Shown one piece after another: positions 1 through 11,000 of a DNA stretch of 64,000 nucleotides (position 1 is its first letter; each line of letters starts with the position of its first letter). The position numbers and the translations under genes are program-made. Under the pieces are notes generated by a model. It did not search any database. It was not told the origin of the DNA and was given only the letters and a program-made list of their open reading frames with translations. Location: positions 1,612,001-1,676,000 of the forward strand of contig CP129482.1 of the NCBI GenBank assembly GCA_030583925.1, read 5' to 3'. This stretch comes from Anaerolineales bacterium. GTDB lineage: Bacteria; Chloroflexota; Anaerolineae; Anaerolineales; Villigracilaceae.

Positions 1-132
1 GCGAGTTGAAATAGACCTACCTCATAGCGCGTCGCGCCACATGGGCGGAAGTATCCACTATCCACCCAAGCGAACAAATCTGCCTTTTGAATTCATCCTG
101 TTTGTAAAAGTGCGACGCGCCCTCGGAATCTT
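1..132. other. Leader region, no gene seen
   Basis: No open frame enters this stretch convincingly; early stops lie within the first 12 bases. A GCGCGTCGC-type word near 27-35 and GTGCGACGCG near 110-119 resemble the GTGCGTCGCAC repeat words at 41441-41529. No confident promoter was identified, although the operon beginning at 133 must be expressed from here or from upstream of the window. Confidence 0.4.
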
Positions 133-987
133 GTGTCCTCGATAACCACCGATCAGGGAATCGTTCATTACGAAGTGTATGGCCGTGGCAAACCGGTCAT
201 TCTATTGCATGGCTGGCTCGGCTCATGGGGGTTATGGCAAGAGACGATGGCGTACCTCGGCAAATATTATCGAACCTACGCGATGGATTTTTGGGGCTTC
301 GGCGAATCGGGTAAAAAACGCGAAACGTATGCCATTCAAGATTTCGTCGGTCTCGTCAATCAATTCATGGAGCAGTTGGGGATTTCGCGCGCGCCGCTGG
401 TTGGTCATAGTATGGGCGGCACGGTCAGCCTTTCGGTTGCGATCCGCTATCCCGAACGTGTGAGCAAAGTGGTCGTGGTCGGTTCGCCGATCGTGGGTTC
501 GTCGCTGGCGGTGCCTCTCAAACTTGCCGGGTATCGTCCTATCGCGTTCATGCTGTTCAACATGATGGGCGTCTTCCGCTTTGGCGTGCGCGCCGCTTCG
601 CCCTTCATCTGCCGCGATGAACGCTTCCCCGCGATGATGGATCGTGATCTTTCGCGGACGACGGTCGAATCATTCCTCCTTTCGATTGCCTCGCTTCGTC
701 GAACGGATCTGCGTCCCATGCTGGACCAGATCCGGATTCCCGCCATGGGAATCTACGGCGACCGCGATATCATCGTCAACCCGAAACAGTGGCAACCTAT
801 GCAAAAGGGAATCACGCACGCACACATCGAGCGTTTTCCGCTGGCGGGGCATTTCCCCATGTTAGAGGAGCCGCTTCAATTCTCAGAAAAACTCAAAGCG
901 TTCCTCGATCGCGATGAGAGGACGCGTCCGCGAAAGGCGACCTCGGCTACGCTGAATACATCTCCAACTCCGTCGGTGACGTTGTAA
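133..987 (+). CDS. Alpha/beta-hydrolase fold enzyme, first gene of the acyl-reductase/kinase operon
   Basis: A 284-residue alpha/beta hydrolase of the esterase, lipase or haloalkane-dehalogenase-like superfamily. The oxyanion-hole segment LLHGW is at residues 24-28, the nucleophile elbow GHSMGG places Ser93, the acid is Asp212 (or Asp210) in YGDRD, and the base is His240 in AGHFPM. All triad positions are present, so it should be active; the substrate is unknown. The GTG start at 133 aligns with the paralogue at 12827 (both share a VHYEV motif about ten residues in). No signal peptide is seen, so it is probably cytoplasmic. The C-terminal 25 residues are basic and Ser/Thr/Pro-rich and look disordered. 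The next gene follows after 35 bases on the same strand, consistent with one operon running to 13609. The fold assignment is firm; the reaction is not. Confidence 0.9.
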   Translation: MSSITTDQGIVHYEVYGRGKPVILLHGWLGSWGLWQETMAYLGKYYRTYAMDFWGFGESGKKRETYAIQDFVGLVNQFMEQLGISRAPLVGHSMGGTVSLSVAIRYPERVSKVVVVGSPIVGSSLAVPLKLAGYRPIAFMLFNMMGVFRFGVRAASPFICRDERFPAMMDRDLSRTTVESFLLSIASLRRTDLRPMLDQIRIPAMGIYGDRDIIVNPKQWQPMQKGITHAHIERFPLAGHFPMLEEPLQFSEKLKAFLDRDERTRPRKATSATLNTSPTPSVTL

Positions 988-1022
988 GCGACCTTTCCTC
1001 GCGCTAGTTTATAACCCCAACC

Positions 1023-1643
1023 ATGCTTGAAACTTTTCACTATCCAAATCGAATGGGGAGGATCATCCTGCTTTCTATGGAAGAGGTGATGGGGCGCAAC
1101 GGCGTTAATGCCTTGCTCAAACTTGCCTCGCAACATTCGCTCATCGAAAATTATCCGTCTGACGATACGATACTTGCGTTTCCCTTTTCCACCGTTGGAG
1201 CGCTTGGGGGAACGTTGGAGCAAGCGTACGGTCCGCGCGGCGGACGTGGGCTTGCCATCCGCATTGGGCGCGCGTGTTTCAATCAGGGAGTCCGCAAGTA
1301 CAGCGCGCAAATGGGACTCGCCGAAACGGCATTCCGCGTTTTGCCGCTCCCGGTAAAATTGAACACCGGCGCGCGTGCGTTCGCGGAATTGTTCAACACC
1401 TTTACCGATCAACGCGTTCGTATTGAAGAAGACGGCAAGAAATTGCTCTGGCATATCGAGCGCTGTCCGTTGTGTTGGGGCAGGCAGTCGCATGAGCCAG
1501 TCTGTCACCTCGCGGTGGGACTTCTGCAAGAGGCGTTGTATTGGCTGAGCGGGGGGAAAGTTTTTAGCGTGGAAGAGCAGACGTGCATCGCCATGGGGGA
1601 TAAGACCTGCTCGATGGTGATTGATCGGTCTCCCGTTTTATAA
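1023..1643 (+). CDS. V4R (4-vinyl reductase) domain protein
   Basis: A 206-residue protein whose C-terminal half carries the V4R signature: CPLCWG, a second Cys after about nine residues, then an ET/EQTC-like segment and GDKTC near the end. V4R domains occur in BchJ and in the hydrocarbon-sensing halves of XylR/DmpR-type regulators, where they bind small hydrophobic ligands. No DNA-binding or catalytic domain is attached. The ATG at 1023 is the first in frame. Being sandwiched between a hydrolase and an acyl-reductase homologue suggests it senses or carries a hydrophobic intermediate of the neighbouring chemistry, but that role is inference. It could equally be an input module for the large histidine kinase encoded downstream. 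Confidence 0.8.
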   Translation: MLETFHYPNRMGRIILLSMEEVMGRNGVNALLKLASQHSLIENYPSDDTILAFPFSTVGALGGTLEQAYGPRGGRGLAIRIGRACFNQGVRKYSAQMGLAETAFRVLPLPVKLNTGARAFAELFNTFTDQRVRIEEDGKKLLWHIERCPLCWGRQSHEPVCHLAVGLLQEALYWLSGGKVFSVEEQTCIAMGDKTCSMVIDRSPVL

Positions 1644-1723
1644 ACATTTCTCTTCCAAACAGTTTTGTATGCCGATGCGCGCCGGCGCGTTGCCTGCCAT
1701 TTCGATATATAATTGCCTTTGTT

Positions 1724-3001
1724 ATGCTTAAAGTCATTCTGAACGAAGAAAAGCCGATCACGCCCTTCAACGAGTTCGCGCGGGATCTGCGCATCCAGAA
1801 CCAGCCGTTGTGGCTCCACCAGCGGAATGTACTCGCGCCGTACACCACTCGTGAATTGGAGTTGAAAACCGGTCAGCGGATGCCGGCGGAGCGCGTCGAG
1901 ATGTTTGCGTACCGCGATAATCTCTTCTTTGATGAGGGCTATATCCGCGCTTTCCTGCAAGCCGCCCGCAAAACGGGACGCGCTGTCCGCGCCGCGTTTT
2001 CTGCGGAAGACCCGGCGTTCAAAGAACATGCTCTGCCGCTATCAACTTCGTATACTCCGGCGGGCGGGGTTTTCCTCGCCGATTTGTGGTATTACCCGCG
2101 CGGAGCCGTCGCGGATGTTGAGCCGCTGGTGATTGATTTGCAGGCGAAGGAGATTGGCTACTATCACGTGCCGACGTATATGGCGGATCAAAGCGGCGAT
2201 CTGACATTTCAAGTGCCGCTGCGCGCCTGCATTGCGATTGATTCATGGGTGCATGTTTTCATCGCGGACGTGGTATTCGGCTTGTTCGCGCGCGGCAATC
2301 GTTTCGAGAAACAACTCGCGGAAGACATCGGCTTCAAATTGGGCATCCTCGGCAGAGCGTTGTTCGAGGGGAAACAAATTCTCGAAAGTTCGACGTTGGT
2401 CAAAGTGGGGAAGAACTGCGTCATTGACCCGCACGCCATCATTCACGGACCGACGACCATCGGCGATAATGTGACGATCAACGCCGGGGCAGTGATCGAA
2501 AACTGCATCATCGGCAATAATGTCAACATTTCGCAGGATGTGCAGTTGATGTTGTCTGTAGTCGGCGATGGGGCATTCCTGCCATTTCGCGCCGCGTTGT
2601 TTATGACTACTGTGATGGAAAACAGCATGATCGCACAGAATACTTGTCTGCAAATGTGCGTGGTGGGGCGCAATACGTTCATCGGCGCAGGCTCAACGTT
2701 CACCGACTACAACCTCATCCCCGCGCCGCTCCGCGCAATGGACGGAAAGGGGAAGTTGGGTCACTCGAACCGCCCGGTGATCGGGAGCGCGGTGGGGCAT
2801 AACTGCCGCCTCGGTTCCGGGATGATCGTCTACCCGGCGCGCACGATTGAGTCCGATGTTGTGCTGGTCGCGTCGAAAGAGCGGCGCGTGATTGACAGGG
2901 ATGTGCGTTACGAAGACAGCGACCATCACAAACTCAAATTTGCCAAACTTCATAAACGGCTGTATCCCCGGCGCGGCGAAGAAGTGCAAGAATCGTGGTA
3001 A
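1724..3001 (+). CDS. Left-handed beta-helix (hexapeptide repeat) protein with unknown N-terminal domain
   Basis: A 425-residue protein. Residues about 1-200 form a domain not recognised here. Residues about 225-330 show hexapeptide-repeat periodicity (I/V-G-D/N-N-V/C: IGDNVTIN, IGNNVNIS, VGRNTFIG), as in sugar-nucleotide acyltransferases and GlmU-type proteins. A Gly-rich stretch with further short repeats (VGHNCRLGSG) follows, then a basic tail. There is no obvious GlmU pyrophosphorylase motif, so a nucleotidyltransferase activity is not supported. The stop is three bases from the start of the acyl-ACP-reductase homologue, the tightest spacing in the operon, which suggests the two products act together. 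It may be an acyl- or acetyltransferase; the acceptor and donor cannot be told from sequence. Confidence 0.75.
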   Translation: MLKVILNEEKPITPFNEFARDLRIQNQPLWLHQRNVLAPYTTRELELKTGQRMPAERVEMFAYRDNLFFDEGYIRAFLQAARKTGRAVRAAFSAEDPAFKEHALPLSTSYTPAGGVFLADLWYYPRGAVADVEPLVIDLQAKEIGYYHVPTYMADQSGDLTFQVPLRACIAIDSWVHVFIADVVFGLFARGNRFEKQLAEDIGFKLGILGRALFEGKQILESSTLVKVGKNCVIDPHAIIHGPTTIGDNVTINAGAVIENCIIGNNVNISQDVQLMLSVVGDGAFLPFRAALFMTTVMENSMIAQNTCLQMCVVGRNTFIGAGSTFTDYNLIPAPLRAMDGKGKLGHSNRPVIGSAVGHNCRLGSGMIVYPARTIESDVVLVASKERRVIDRDVRYEDSDHHKLKFAKLHKRLYPRRGEEVQESW

Positions 3002-3004
3002 GTA

Positions 3005-4096
3005 TTGGATACGTTTGCCTTCATTATTCATCCGATTGACCCGAAGCGGGATGTCAGTCGCAAGTATCCATTTCTTGGGAAGGTATTGAGCGAACGACAG
3101 ATTGATTTTTTTTCCACGTTTTTCCCGCCGGTGTATATCTCTGAGATCGAGGGCATTCGTTCGGTGTCCACAGGCAAAGAGGTCAAGGGTTGGTTCATCG
3201 CCTGTCCATACACACCGCGGCGCATGATGGAATTGCCCGAACGGATGGTGTATCGCAAGATCATCCAAACCGGCAGGCTGGCGGAAAAACTGGGCGCGCA
3301 GATTCTCGGTTTGGGCGCGTTCACGTCGGTGGTAGGGGATGCCGGTGTGACGATCGCGGACGCGCTGGATGTGCCGGTCACAACCGGCGACTCGTACACG
3401 GTGATGGTTGCGGTGGACGCGCTGCGTGAAGCGGCTCGCATCATGGACATCCATTTTGCGGATTCGACGGTGGCGGTCGTCGGCGCGACGGGCGCGATCG
3501 GGCAAGTGTGCGCGGAATTGCTCGCCGACGAGGTGGCGTGCTTGCACTTGATCGGTCGAAGGGAAGAGAAACTCGAAGAGGTGCGAGACAGGTTGAAATC
3601 GGGAGCGAGAGCCGAGATTTCCGTCGGCACACAGATGGACGGGCTAACGTCAGCCCAGTTAATCTTGACGGTGACGAGCGCCGTCCATGACGTCATCCGC
3701 CCGGAATTTTTGCAACCGGGCAGTGTGGTGTGCGATGTAGCCCGCCCCCGTGATGTTTCTGCAATGGTCGCCGCGGCGAGAGATGATATATTAGTGATTG
3801 ACGGCGGAATGGTTGACGTGCCAGGCTCCGTTGATTTCCATTTTAATTTTGGATTTCCGCCGGGAAAGGCGTATGCCTGTATGGCTGAGACGATCGCGTT
3901 GGCGCTGGAAGGTCGTTTCGAGGATTATACGCTCGGCAAACAATTGACGAGACAGCGCGTGGAAGAGATCGCTTCGATCTGTCGGAAACACGGCTTTCGC
4001 TTGAGCGGGTTCCGCTCGTTCGAGAAGGAAGTCACTGAGTTGCAAATTGAAACCGTACGCCGTAATGCGCGCAAGGCGCGCGCGGCGTCAAAGTAA
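3005..4096 (+). CDS. Acyl-ACP/acyl-CoA reductase homologue (AAR-like, COG5322)
   Basis: A 363-residue protein that closely resembles cyanobacterial long-chain acyl-ACP reductase, which makes fatty aldehydes from acyl-ACP with NADPH. Shared features include LGLGAFTS (about 101-108), the Rossmann motif VVGATGAIG (about 158-166), and the C-terminal YACMAE segment, where Cys292 aligns with the catalytic cysteine that forms the acyl-enzyme in AAR. The length is close to the cyanobacterial enzyme (about 340). The start is TTG at 3005, immediately after the preceding stop. No aldehyde-deformylating oxygenase is present in the window, so an alkane route is not supported; aldehyde, alcohol or wax-type products are possible. 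Family assignment is strong from motif order; the true substrate is unproven. Confidence 0.8.
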   Translation: MDTFAFIIHPIDPKRDVSRKYPFLGKVLSERQIDFFSTFFPPVYISEIEGIRSVSTGKEVKGWFIACPYTPRRMMELPERMVYRKIIQTGRLAEKLGAQILGLGAFTSVVGDAGVTIADALDVPVTTGDSYTVMVAVDALREAARIMDIHFADSTVAVVGATGAIGQVCAELLADEVACLHLIGRREEKLEEVRDRLKSGARAEISVGTQMDGLTSAQLILTVTSAVHDVIRPEFLQPGSVVCDVARPRDVSAMVAAARDDILVIDGGMVDVPGSVDFHFNFGFPPGKAYACMAETIALALEGRFEDYTLGKQLTRQRVEEIASICRKHGFRLSGFRSFEKEVTELQIETVRRNARKARAASK

Positions 4097-4111
4097 TTTT
4101 TGGAGGCTGAA

Positions 4112-5002
4112 ATGGGAAAAGCCCGCCTGTTGATCGTGGAAGACGATATTGATATCGGCAACATGCTGAAGATTTATTTCGCCGGCATGGATTTCGACGT
4201 GGACGTTGCCGTGCGCGGTTCGGACGCGCTGGAGAAAACGCGCCATGCCCTGCCGCATTTAATTGTGCTGGATATCATGCTGCCGGATATTGACGGCTAT
4301 GAAGTCTGCCGTAATTTGCGGACCAACATGCGCACGAGTCATATCCCGGTCATTTTCCTCACGCAAAAAGATGAGCGCAGCGACAAGTTGCAGGGACTCG
4401 AACTCGGCGCGGACGATTACATCACCAAGCCGTTCGACATCGAGGAGTTGAAACTGCGCGTGCAAGGCGCGATCCGACGCGCGGAGCGCGAAAGCCTCAC
4501 CGACCCGCGCTCGGGTCTTCCGGCGGGACGGCTGATCGAGGAACAATTGCGGCGCATCATCAGGGAAAAAGGGTGGGCGCTGCTCGATGCCCGCGTCAAT
4601 GAGTTTGAGCCGTTCAAGGATGTGTACGGCTTCGTGGCGGGCGACGATGTGCTCCGTTTTGCCGCCATGCTCATCAACGAAGTGGTGGATGAAGTCGGTT
4701 CCACTTCCGATTTCATCGGTCATGCGGGAGGCGATAACTTCATCATCATCACCAGCGAAGACAAAGCCGATGCGATCAAAGCTCGTCTCAAGGAACGATT
4801 CGATAGAGAGGTGCAGACCCACTATAACTTCATTGACCGTCAGCAGGGCTTTGTGCAGGCGCCCTCGTCCGACGGTTCCACGGTCAAAGTTCCATTTATG
4901 ACCATGTCTGTGGGCGTAGTCTCGCCGAGCGGACAATCGTTTGCCGACATCCGCGAAATCACCGAACTGGCGGCAGAGGCGCGCCGACAGGATACCGCTT
5001 AA
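4112..5002 (+). CDS. Response regulator with REC and degenerate GGDEF-like domain
   Basis: A 296-residue protein. The REC domain occupies residues 1-120, with the acidic pocket EDD (10-12), phospho-acceptor Asp54 in VLDIMLP and the conserved Lys in KPF. The C-terminal domain resembles GGDEF but carries AGGDNF instead of GGDEF, so diguanylate cyclase activity is doubtful; such domains often act as GTP or partner binding modules. The in-frame TTG at 4100 overlaps the ribosome-binding site GGAGG at 4102-4106, so the ATG at 4112 is chosen. It lies 13 bases upstream of the giant kinase gene, making it a likely phosphorelay partner. Which of the two regulators in this operon receives phosphate first cannot be decided. 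Confidence 0.88.
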   Translation: MGKARLLIVEDDIDIGNMLKIYFAGMDFDVDVAVRGSDALEKTRHALPHLIVLDIMLPDIDGYEVCRNLRTNMRTSHIPVIFLTQKDERSDKLQGLELGADDYITKPFDIEELKLRVQGAIRRAERESLTDPRSGLPAGRLIEEQLRRIIREKGWALLDARVNEFEPFKDVYGFVAGDDVLRFAAMLINEVVDEVGSTSDFIGHAGGDNFIIITSEDKADAIKARLKERFDREVQTHYNFIDRQQGFVQAPSSDGSTVKVPFMTMSVGVVSPSGQSFADIREITELAAEARRQDTA

Positions 5003-5015
5003 TCGCCGGATAAAG

Positions 5016-8000
5016 ATGTTTGCAGGGCTTGATGTTAGTATCTGGTTGATCTCGATTGCGCTGATACTGCTTGCGATAGTATTGGCGAGTGTTTGGTTAC
5101 GCCGATTACCGGACAGCGCTCCAGCCGCAGTTCAAGTTTCCTCCTCGCAGAATTTTTCAACGATCTCGAATACAAATGAAGCCGTGATCACGGTGCAACC
5201 CGGCGGACGGGTGGATTACATCAACGATCTCGCGCGCGACTGGTTCGGTTTGCGTGAAGGCGAAGACCCCGAACTCGAACGGTTGATCCGCAAAGCAAGA
5301 CCGGCGGAGGATTTTCTCAACCTGTGCGCCGCTCAAGGACAGAAACGACTCTCTGTGGGCGGCAAACTCATCGAGGCGACTTCGTACCACGTGCCGGGAC
5401 CGTATCCGCTCATGTTGCTGACCATGCGCGGCGTGGACCTGTACGCCAGCAAAGATCAAATCACTGCGGATTCTTCTTCCGTGTTGAAAGTGCTCTCCGA
5501 TTTTGGCAGGGGTGTGACGGAAAGCCTCGAATTGGAAGATACGCTGTATTCCATCCTTTTAAATGTTTCGCATCTGGTTCCAGCCGATCTGCTTGAGATC
5601 AAAGTATGGGATGCGGCGCATCAAAACCTCACGCCCTACATGCTCGATAGTTCCGGCTCATCGAAAGTTTCGCGCGCGGCATTCTCGCAATTTGGCGGGT
5701 TGACCGATCTGCTGACTTCGCGCCGTAAGCCTTTGCTCTTGCCGGATACGCGCGCGGCGAACATCCATGCGATCCCATCCAACAATGAACTTTCGGTGCA
5801 TTCCTACATCGGCATTCCATTGGTTCCGCAAGATGAGTTTGTCGGCACGTTGGAGATTGGTTATCTCACGCCGAATGCGTTGGGCGAGGCAGACCTTGAA
5901 TTACTGCAACTCGTCTCGTCGCAAGCCGCGTCCAGCATTCACAACGCTTTGCTCTACGCGAGCGAGAAAAGCCGCTCCGCTGAATTGAGCGGACTTGTAA
6001 ATCTGGCGCAGGCGGTCGGCGCGGCGCAGGATTATGCAAGTCTCATCAGCCGACTCATCGCCAGCATTGCGCCTCTCTTCTCAGTGGATATTTTGGGCTT
6101 CCTTCTTTACGACTCCGCCAAACGGACGCTGGAAGGGCAAGTTCCATTTCAAGGGTTGCCGCGCCACATCGTGGAAATTTATCGCACCGTAATTCAAGCC
6201 GATAGCCCTGCGGAGAAAATCCTGCTCGAACGGAAGACTCTATCCACGCGCAATGCGGCTGACGATCGCGCGTGGAGCGACCTCGGGCTTCAAACCATCG
6301 CCCAAGCCGCGAGCCTGCGCGAATCTGTTCTTGCCCCCATGATTGCAGGCGATCAATTGGTCGGTTATGTGCAGGTCTCGAATCATCGGGATGCGACGGT
6401 TGAATTTTCCGAACGTGAATTACGCCTGCTCGAAACTGTCGCCAACCAAGCCGCCGGACTGATCCAGAACTCATTCATCGTCGAACGGACGCGCCAGCGC
6501 GCGTTACGCGCCGACGGTTTGCGGCGCATCGCGACCCTGTCTTCCTCGACCGCCACACTCGACGAAACGATCGGTCATTCTGTCAACGAGTTGGCGCGGT
6601 TGTTGAAGTGCGATCTTGCCGCGTTATTCCGCATGGATGAGAAGGATGGCGCGCTACATTTGCATGAACCGTCTGTCTTTGGCGTTTCGGCTGACCCAGC
6701 TGGTTCGCTGGCGCGCCTTCATATGGATGCGCCTTACCGCACAACGGTCGCGGGGAGTGGAAATTTCTTGTTCACCGGCAGATTGAGTCTCGAACGAAAT
6801 ATTTCGCCTGCGTATTTACCGTTGTTTTCCAACTTGCAAATGGAATCCCTCATCGTGGCTCCGCTCGCGCTCCGCGATAAAAGTTACGGTGAATTGATTC
6901 TCGGAAGCCGCAAAGCCGCCTTTTTTGGCAACTACGATCTCGAGGTCGCGCTATCGGCGGCAGGTTTGATCGCTGATGCCATTGAATCTGATTCTCGCTC
7001 CGTTCAAACGGATGAAAGCCTGCGCCGCCGCGTCGAACAATTGACCTCGATCGCGCGTGTCAGTAGGGAATTGAACACGACCGGCGATTTGAAAGCCCTC
7101 CTTGAACTTGTGCGGGAGGAAAGCCTGCGGGTGACGCGCGCGGAGTGCGGAACGATTCTTCTCTTCGACGAAAACGACGCGGCATTTCCGCCTCATGTCT
7201 CCCTTTCGATTGGGTGCCCGCTGCCGGGGGCGTTCCCACTCATCGAGCGGCGCGTCATCGAAACGGGCAGCGCTGAAATGGTCGCGGATTATACAGAGAA
7301 CGGCAAAGCGCCGATCCATGAAGGCGTGGTGTCCGCGTTGATCGTGCCGATCGTCAATCAGGGAAAGACGCTCGGGTTGATGCACTTGCATGCCACCCAA
7401 CCTGGTGTTTTCGATCGCCCCTCCTTTGAGATCGCGCAGACGCTGGCGGCTCAGGCTGCCGTCGCGATCGGAAACGTGAAGAAATTCCAGTCTCAGCGCG
7501 AAAGCGCGGAAATCCTGCGCCGCCGCGCGGATACCCTGTCTCGTCTCACCGAAGTCACAAGCGAACTTAACTTTGAACAATCTCTTGAACAGTTGCTTCG
7601 CAGTATTTTGATCGGCATTCGTGATGCGACTCCGTTTCAGGTGATCTTGGCAAGTATTTATGAAGAGGGCGCCGGGTTATTAAGGCGCGTGACCGGGATT
7701 GGATTCGCTTCAGAGACGCTCAATGATTTGATGGCGCGAAAGCAACCGTTTTTGAGCCTGCAACAAATGCTCAAGCCGCAGTTCAGGATCAGCCACTCCT
7801 ATTTTATCCCGGCGGATCAAGCGCCCATCATCCCCAGCGATGTGCATTTGGTTACGCTGGATTCCTATTCTTCGACGGAGCCAACCTCGAACGCGTGGGA
7901 CCCGGATGATTTGCTGATCTTGCCGCTTGAAGATGATGCAGGGAAGCCGCTCGGAATCATCAGCGTCGATTCGCCTAGCAATGGCTTGCGCCCAGACCGC

Positions 8001-11000
8001 GCTACTATCGAAACGCTTGAGATCTTCGCGGCGCAAGCCTCGCTTGCCATCGCAACTCATCTGCGTTTTACTGAACTACGCTCCAAAGCGGATACGCTTG
8101 CTTCCGGGCTGGAGCGTCAGCAAAAATTCATCAGTCTCACGCAAAAGGATCTGCCGGTTCTGCTCCGCAAAGACCTTGATCAGACCATCGCGATCCACAA
8201 TCTCGATCAACGCGGACAGCGCGTGCGCGCTGGGCTTGCCATCACCGAGTCGGTCAGCCGCCAATTAGATTCATCCTCCGCATTGCAAGCGTTGGGGCGA
8301 GAAACGTTGACCCAATTCGGAATGTCGGTCGCGATGATCGCGGAACTTGGGAATGAAGGTCCGCGCTTGGTGAACGTGATCGGAAAGGAACCGCGCGGGG
8401 CGAACGCGGAAGCATTGTTCGGTCAGCGGAACCCATTGCGCGCGTGTTTGCAAACCGGCGAAACGATTCTCATCCCGAATTTGGACGCCAACTTGGAGTG
8501 GCGCGAGACGCCGTTGCTCACCGCCTTGCGCGCAAAATCGTTGATCTGCCTGCCGATAAAAATTGACAAGCGGACAGTCGCGGCGATGCTGGCGGTCAGC
8601 CCTGAGCCAATGTCTTCCTTTACCGACGAAGACCGGCAGGTCTATAACCAGATCGCACGTCAGACATCGGTCATTTTGCAGAACATCTCACTGCTCAATG
8701 AAACTCGCAAACGCTTGCAAGAGGTGAACCTGCTTCTCGATTTCAGCCGCCAACTGCGCGGACTGGATGCGGATCGCATTGTGCGATCCCTGTTGGATAG
8801 TGCATGCCGCGCTCTGCCCGCCGCTCACGCAGGCATCGTTTTAGTTTGGGATGAGCCGACGAATCAGTTGTACCCTCACGCCGTTTCGGGCTACGCCGAC
8901 AGCGACACAATGAAGCGGATCTCCTACCATCCGGGCGATTCTTTGCCGGGCTTGGTCTTCGAGCAGAAGAAGCCCATGCGCGTGGATGAGGTCCAATTTA
9001 CCCGCGATTACACGTTTTCGACCGAGAGTCAGTTGCTGTATCGTCAAGCCACGGGCGGGCGTTTGCCGGTCTCGAGTTTGTTGCTTCCGATCCAAACCGG
9101 CGACCAGAATGTGGGCGTGCTGGTGCTAGATAACTTCAACACGCCAGCCGCGTTCACGCCGGAAGATGAAGCGCTGTTACTTTCGCTGTCGCAACAGGTG
9201 GGGCTATCGCTTCAAAACGTGCGGTTGGTGAGAACAACGCAGGAGCGCGCCTACCAATTGGAAGCGTTGACGGATGCCGCAAGCACGCTTACTTCAAGCC
9301 TTCAACGAAACGAATTGATCGCTTCTTTATTGGATCAACTGGAACCGGTCATACCCTATGATACTGCCGCGCTCTGGTTGCGCGAACGCGACCGCTTGAC
9401 CGTCGCGGCGGCACGCGGCTTTCCGGATACCGAACGGCGGCTTGGGTTAACTATCGCCGCCAGCGATAGCGCGCTCTTCAACGAAATGATCCGCACTGGG
9501 CAAGGCATCCTCGTTGGGGATATACGGCAGGATCCGCGCTTCCCGGTGTTGGAAGCGCCGCGTCTTTCCTGGATGGGGATGCCGTTGATCTCACAGAATG
9601 AAGTGGTCGGCGTGTTAGCCCTTGAAAAATGGCAGGCGCACTTCTATACGCGCGAACACATGCAAGTAGGTAAAACCTTCTCCTCGCAGGCGGCGGTCGC
9701 GTTGGAGAATGCCCGTTTATACGAAGAAAGCATCGGACGCGCCACCGAATTGGACGAACGCTCCAATCGCCTCGCTCTTTTGAACCGCTTCTCTTCCGCG
9801 TTGGGCGGCTTGCTCGACGAAGGGAGAATTTTCCAACTCACCGCGCAGGAATTGATTGACGCTCTGATCGCTCCCCGCGTGTCTGTCGTCACATTCGAGC
9901 GGAACCACCCGGTTTGGAAATATGATCTCCCGCGCGCAAAAGCCAAACTGCCGCAGAGATTGCCAGACGCGCCTATCTTCCGCCGTTTGAAGGAATCGTT
10001 GGGCGTTTTTACCACCGACTCAGCCGACGACGAACCGGATCTCGCGACGTTGGGCGCTTTTCTTGGAGCGGAAACAAAGTCGCTGTTGATCCTTCCGCTG
10101 GTCAGCGGAGCAAACTTGCACGCGTTGATCTTCGTCTACCAGGGCGAGTCCATTCGCTTTAGTGTGACCGAGATCGAGTTGGCGCGTACGTTGACGAACC
10201 AAGCCTCCATCGCCCTCGAGAACGCTCGTTTGTATCAATCTTCGTTACTTACCGCGGAACGGTTTTCGTTGCTCAATCAGGCAAGTTATGAAGTCGGCGC
10301 GAACCTCGACCCGGAGCAGATCTATATGGCTGTGCACAAAGCCGCGCAACGCTTGATGCCGGTCGAGTCGTTTGTGATCAGTCTGTTGGATTCGGAGACG
10401 AATGAGATCGAAGGCGTGTATCTCATGGATGGGAATGTGCGCACTCCGGGCACGCGCATCTCGCGTGATAAAGGCTTGAGCGGCTATATCATCTCGAAAG
10501 GCGAGCCGTTGATGATACACGATCGCGCAAGAGCGGAAGCGCTGGGCGTAATCCGTTTTGGCAAACCGGATACGCCCTTCTCCATCCTTGCCGTGCCGAT
10601 GACCTTGAGCGGAAAGACTATCGGTATGTTGTCTGCGCAGAGTTACCAGCCCAATGTGTACACCGAGGAGGATTTGCAGATCCTCGGCACGCTCGCGAAT
10701 CAGGCGGCAGTCGCGGTTCAGAACGGGCGGTTGTTCAAAGAGACCCAGCGTTTGGCTCAGGAACTTGAACAACGCGTCGTCGAGCGCACGGCGCAGTTAC
10801 TGCGTGAACAGCAAAACACGGAAACCCTATTGCGCATCCTCACCGAAGTTTCATCGAGTCTTGATCTGGATCGCGCCCTCAACCGCACGCTTGCCCTGCT
10901 GAACGATGCTGTTGGCGCGGAGCAGGGGACGATCATGTTGCTGAACGCGGAGGATAATCTCCTGCATTATCGCGCGGGCTATGGTTATCTTTCCGACCGG

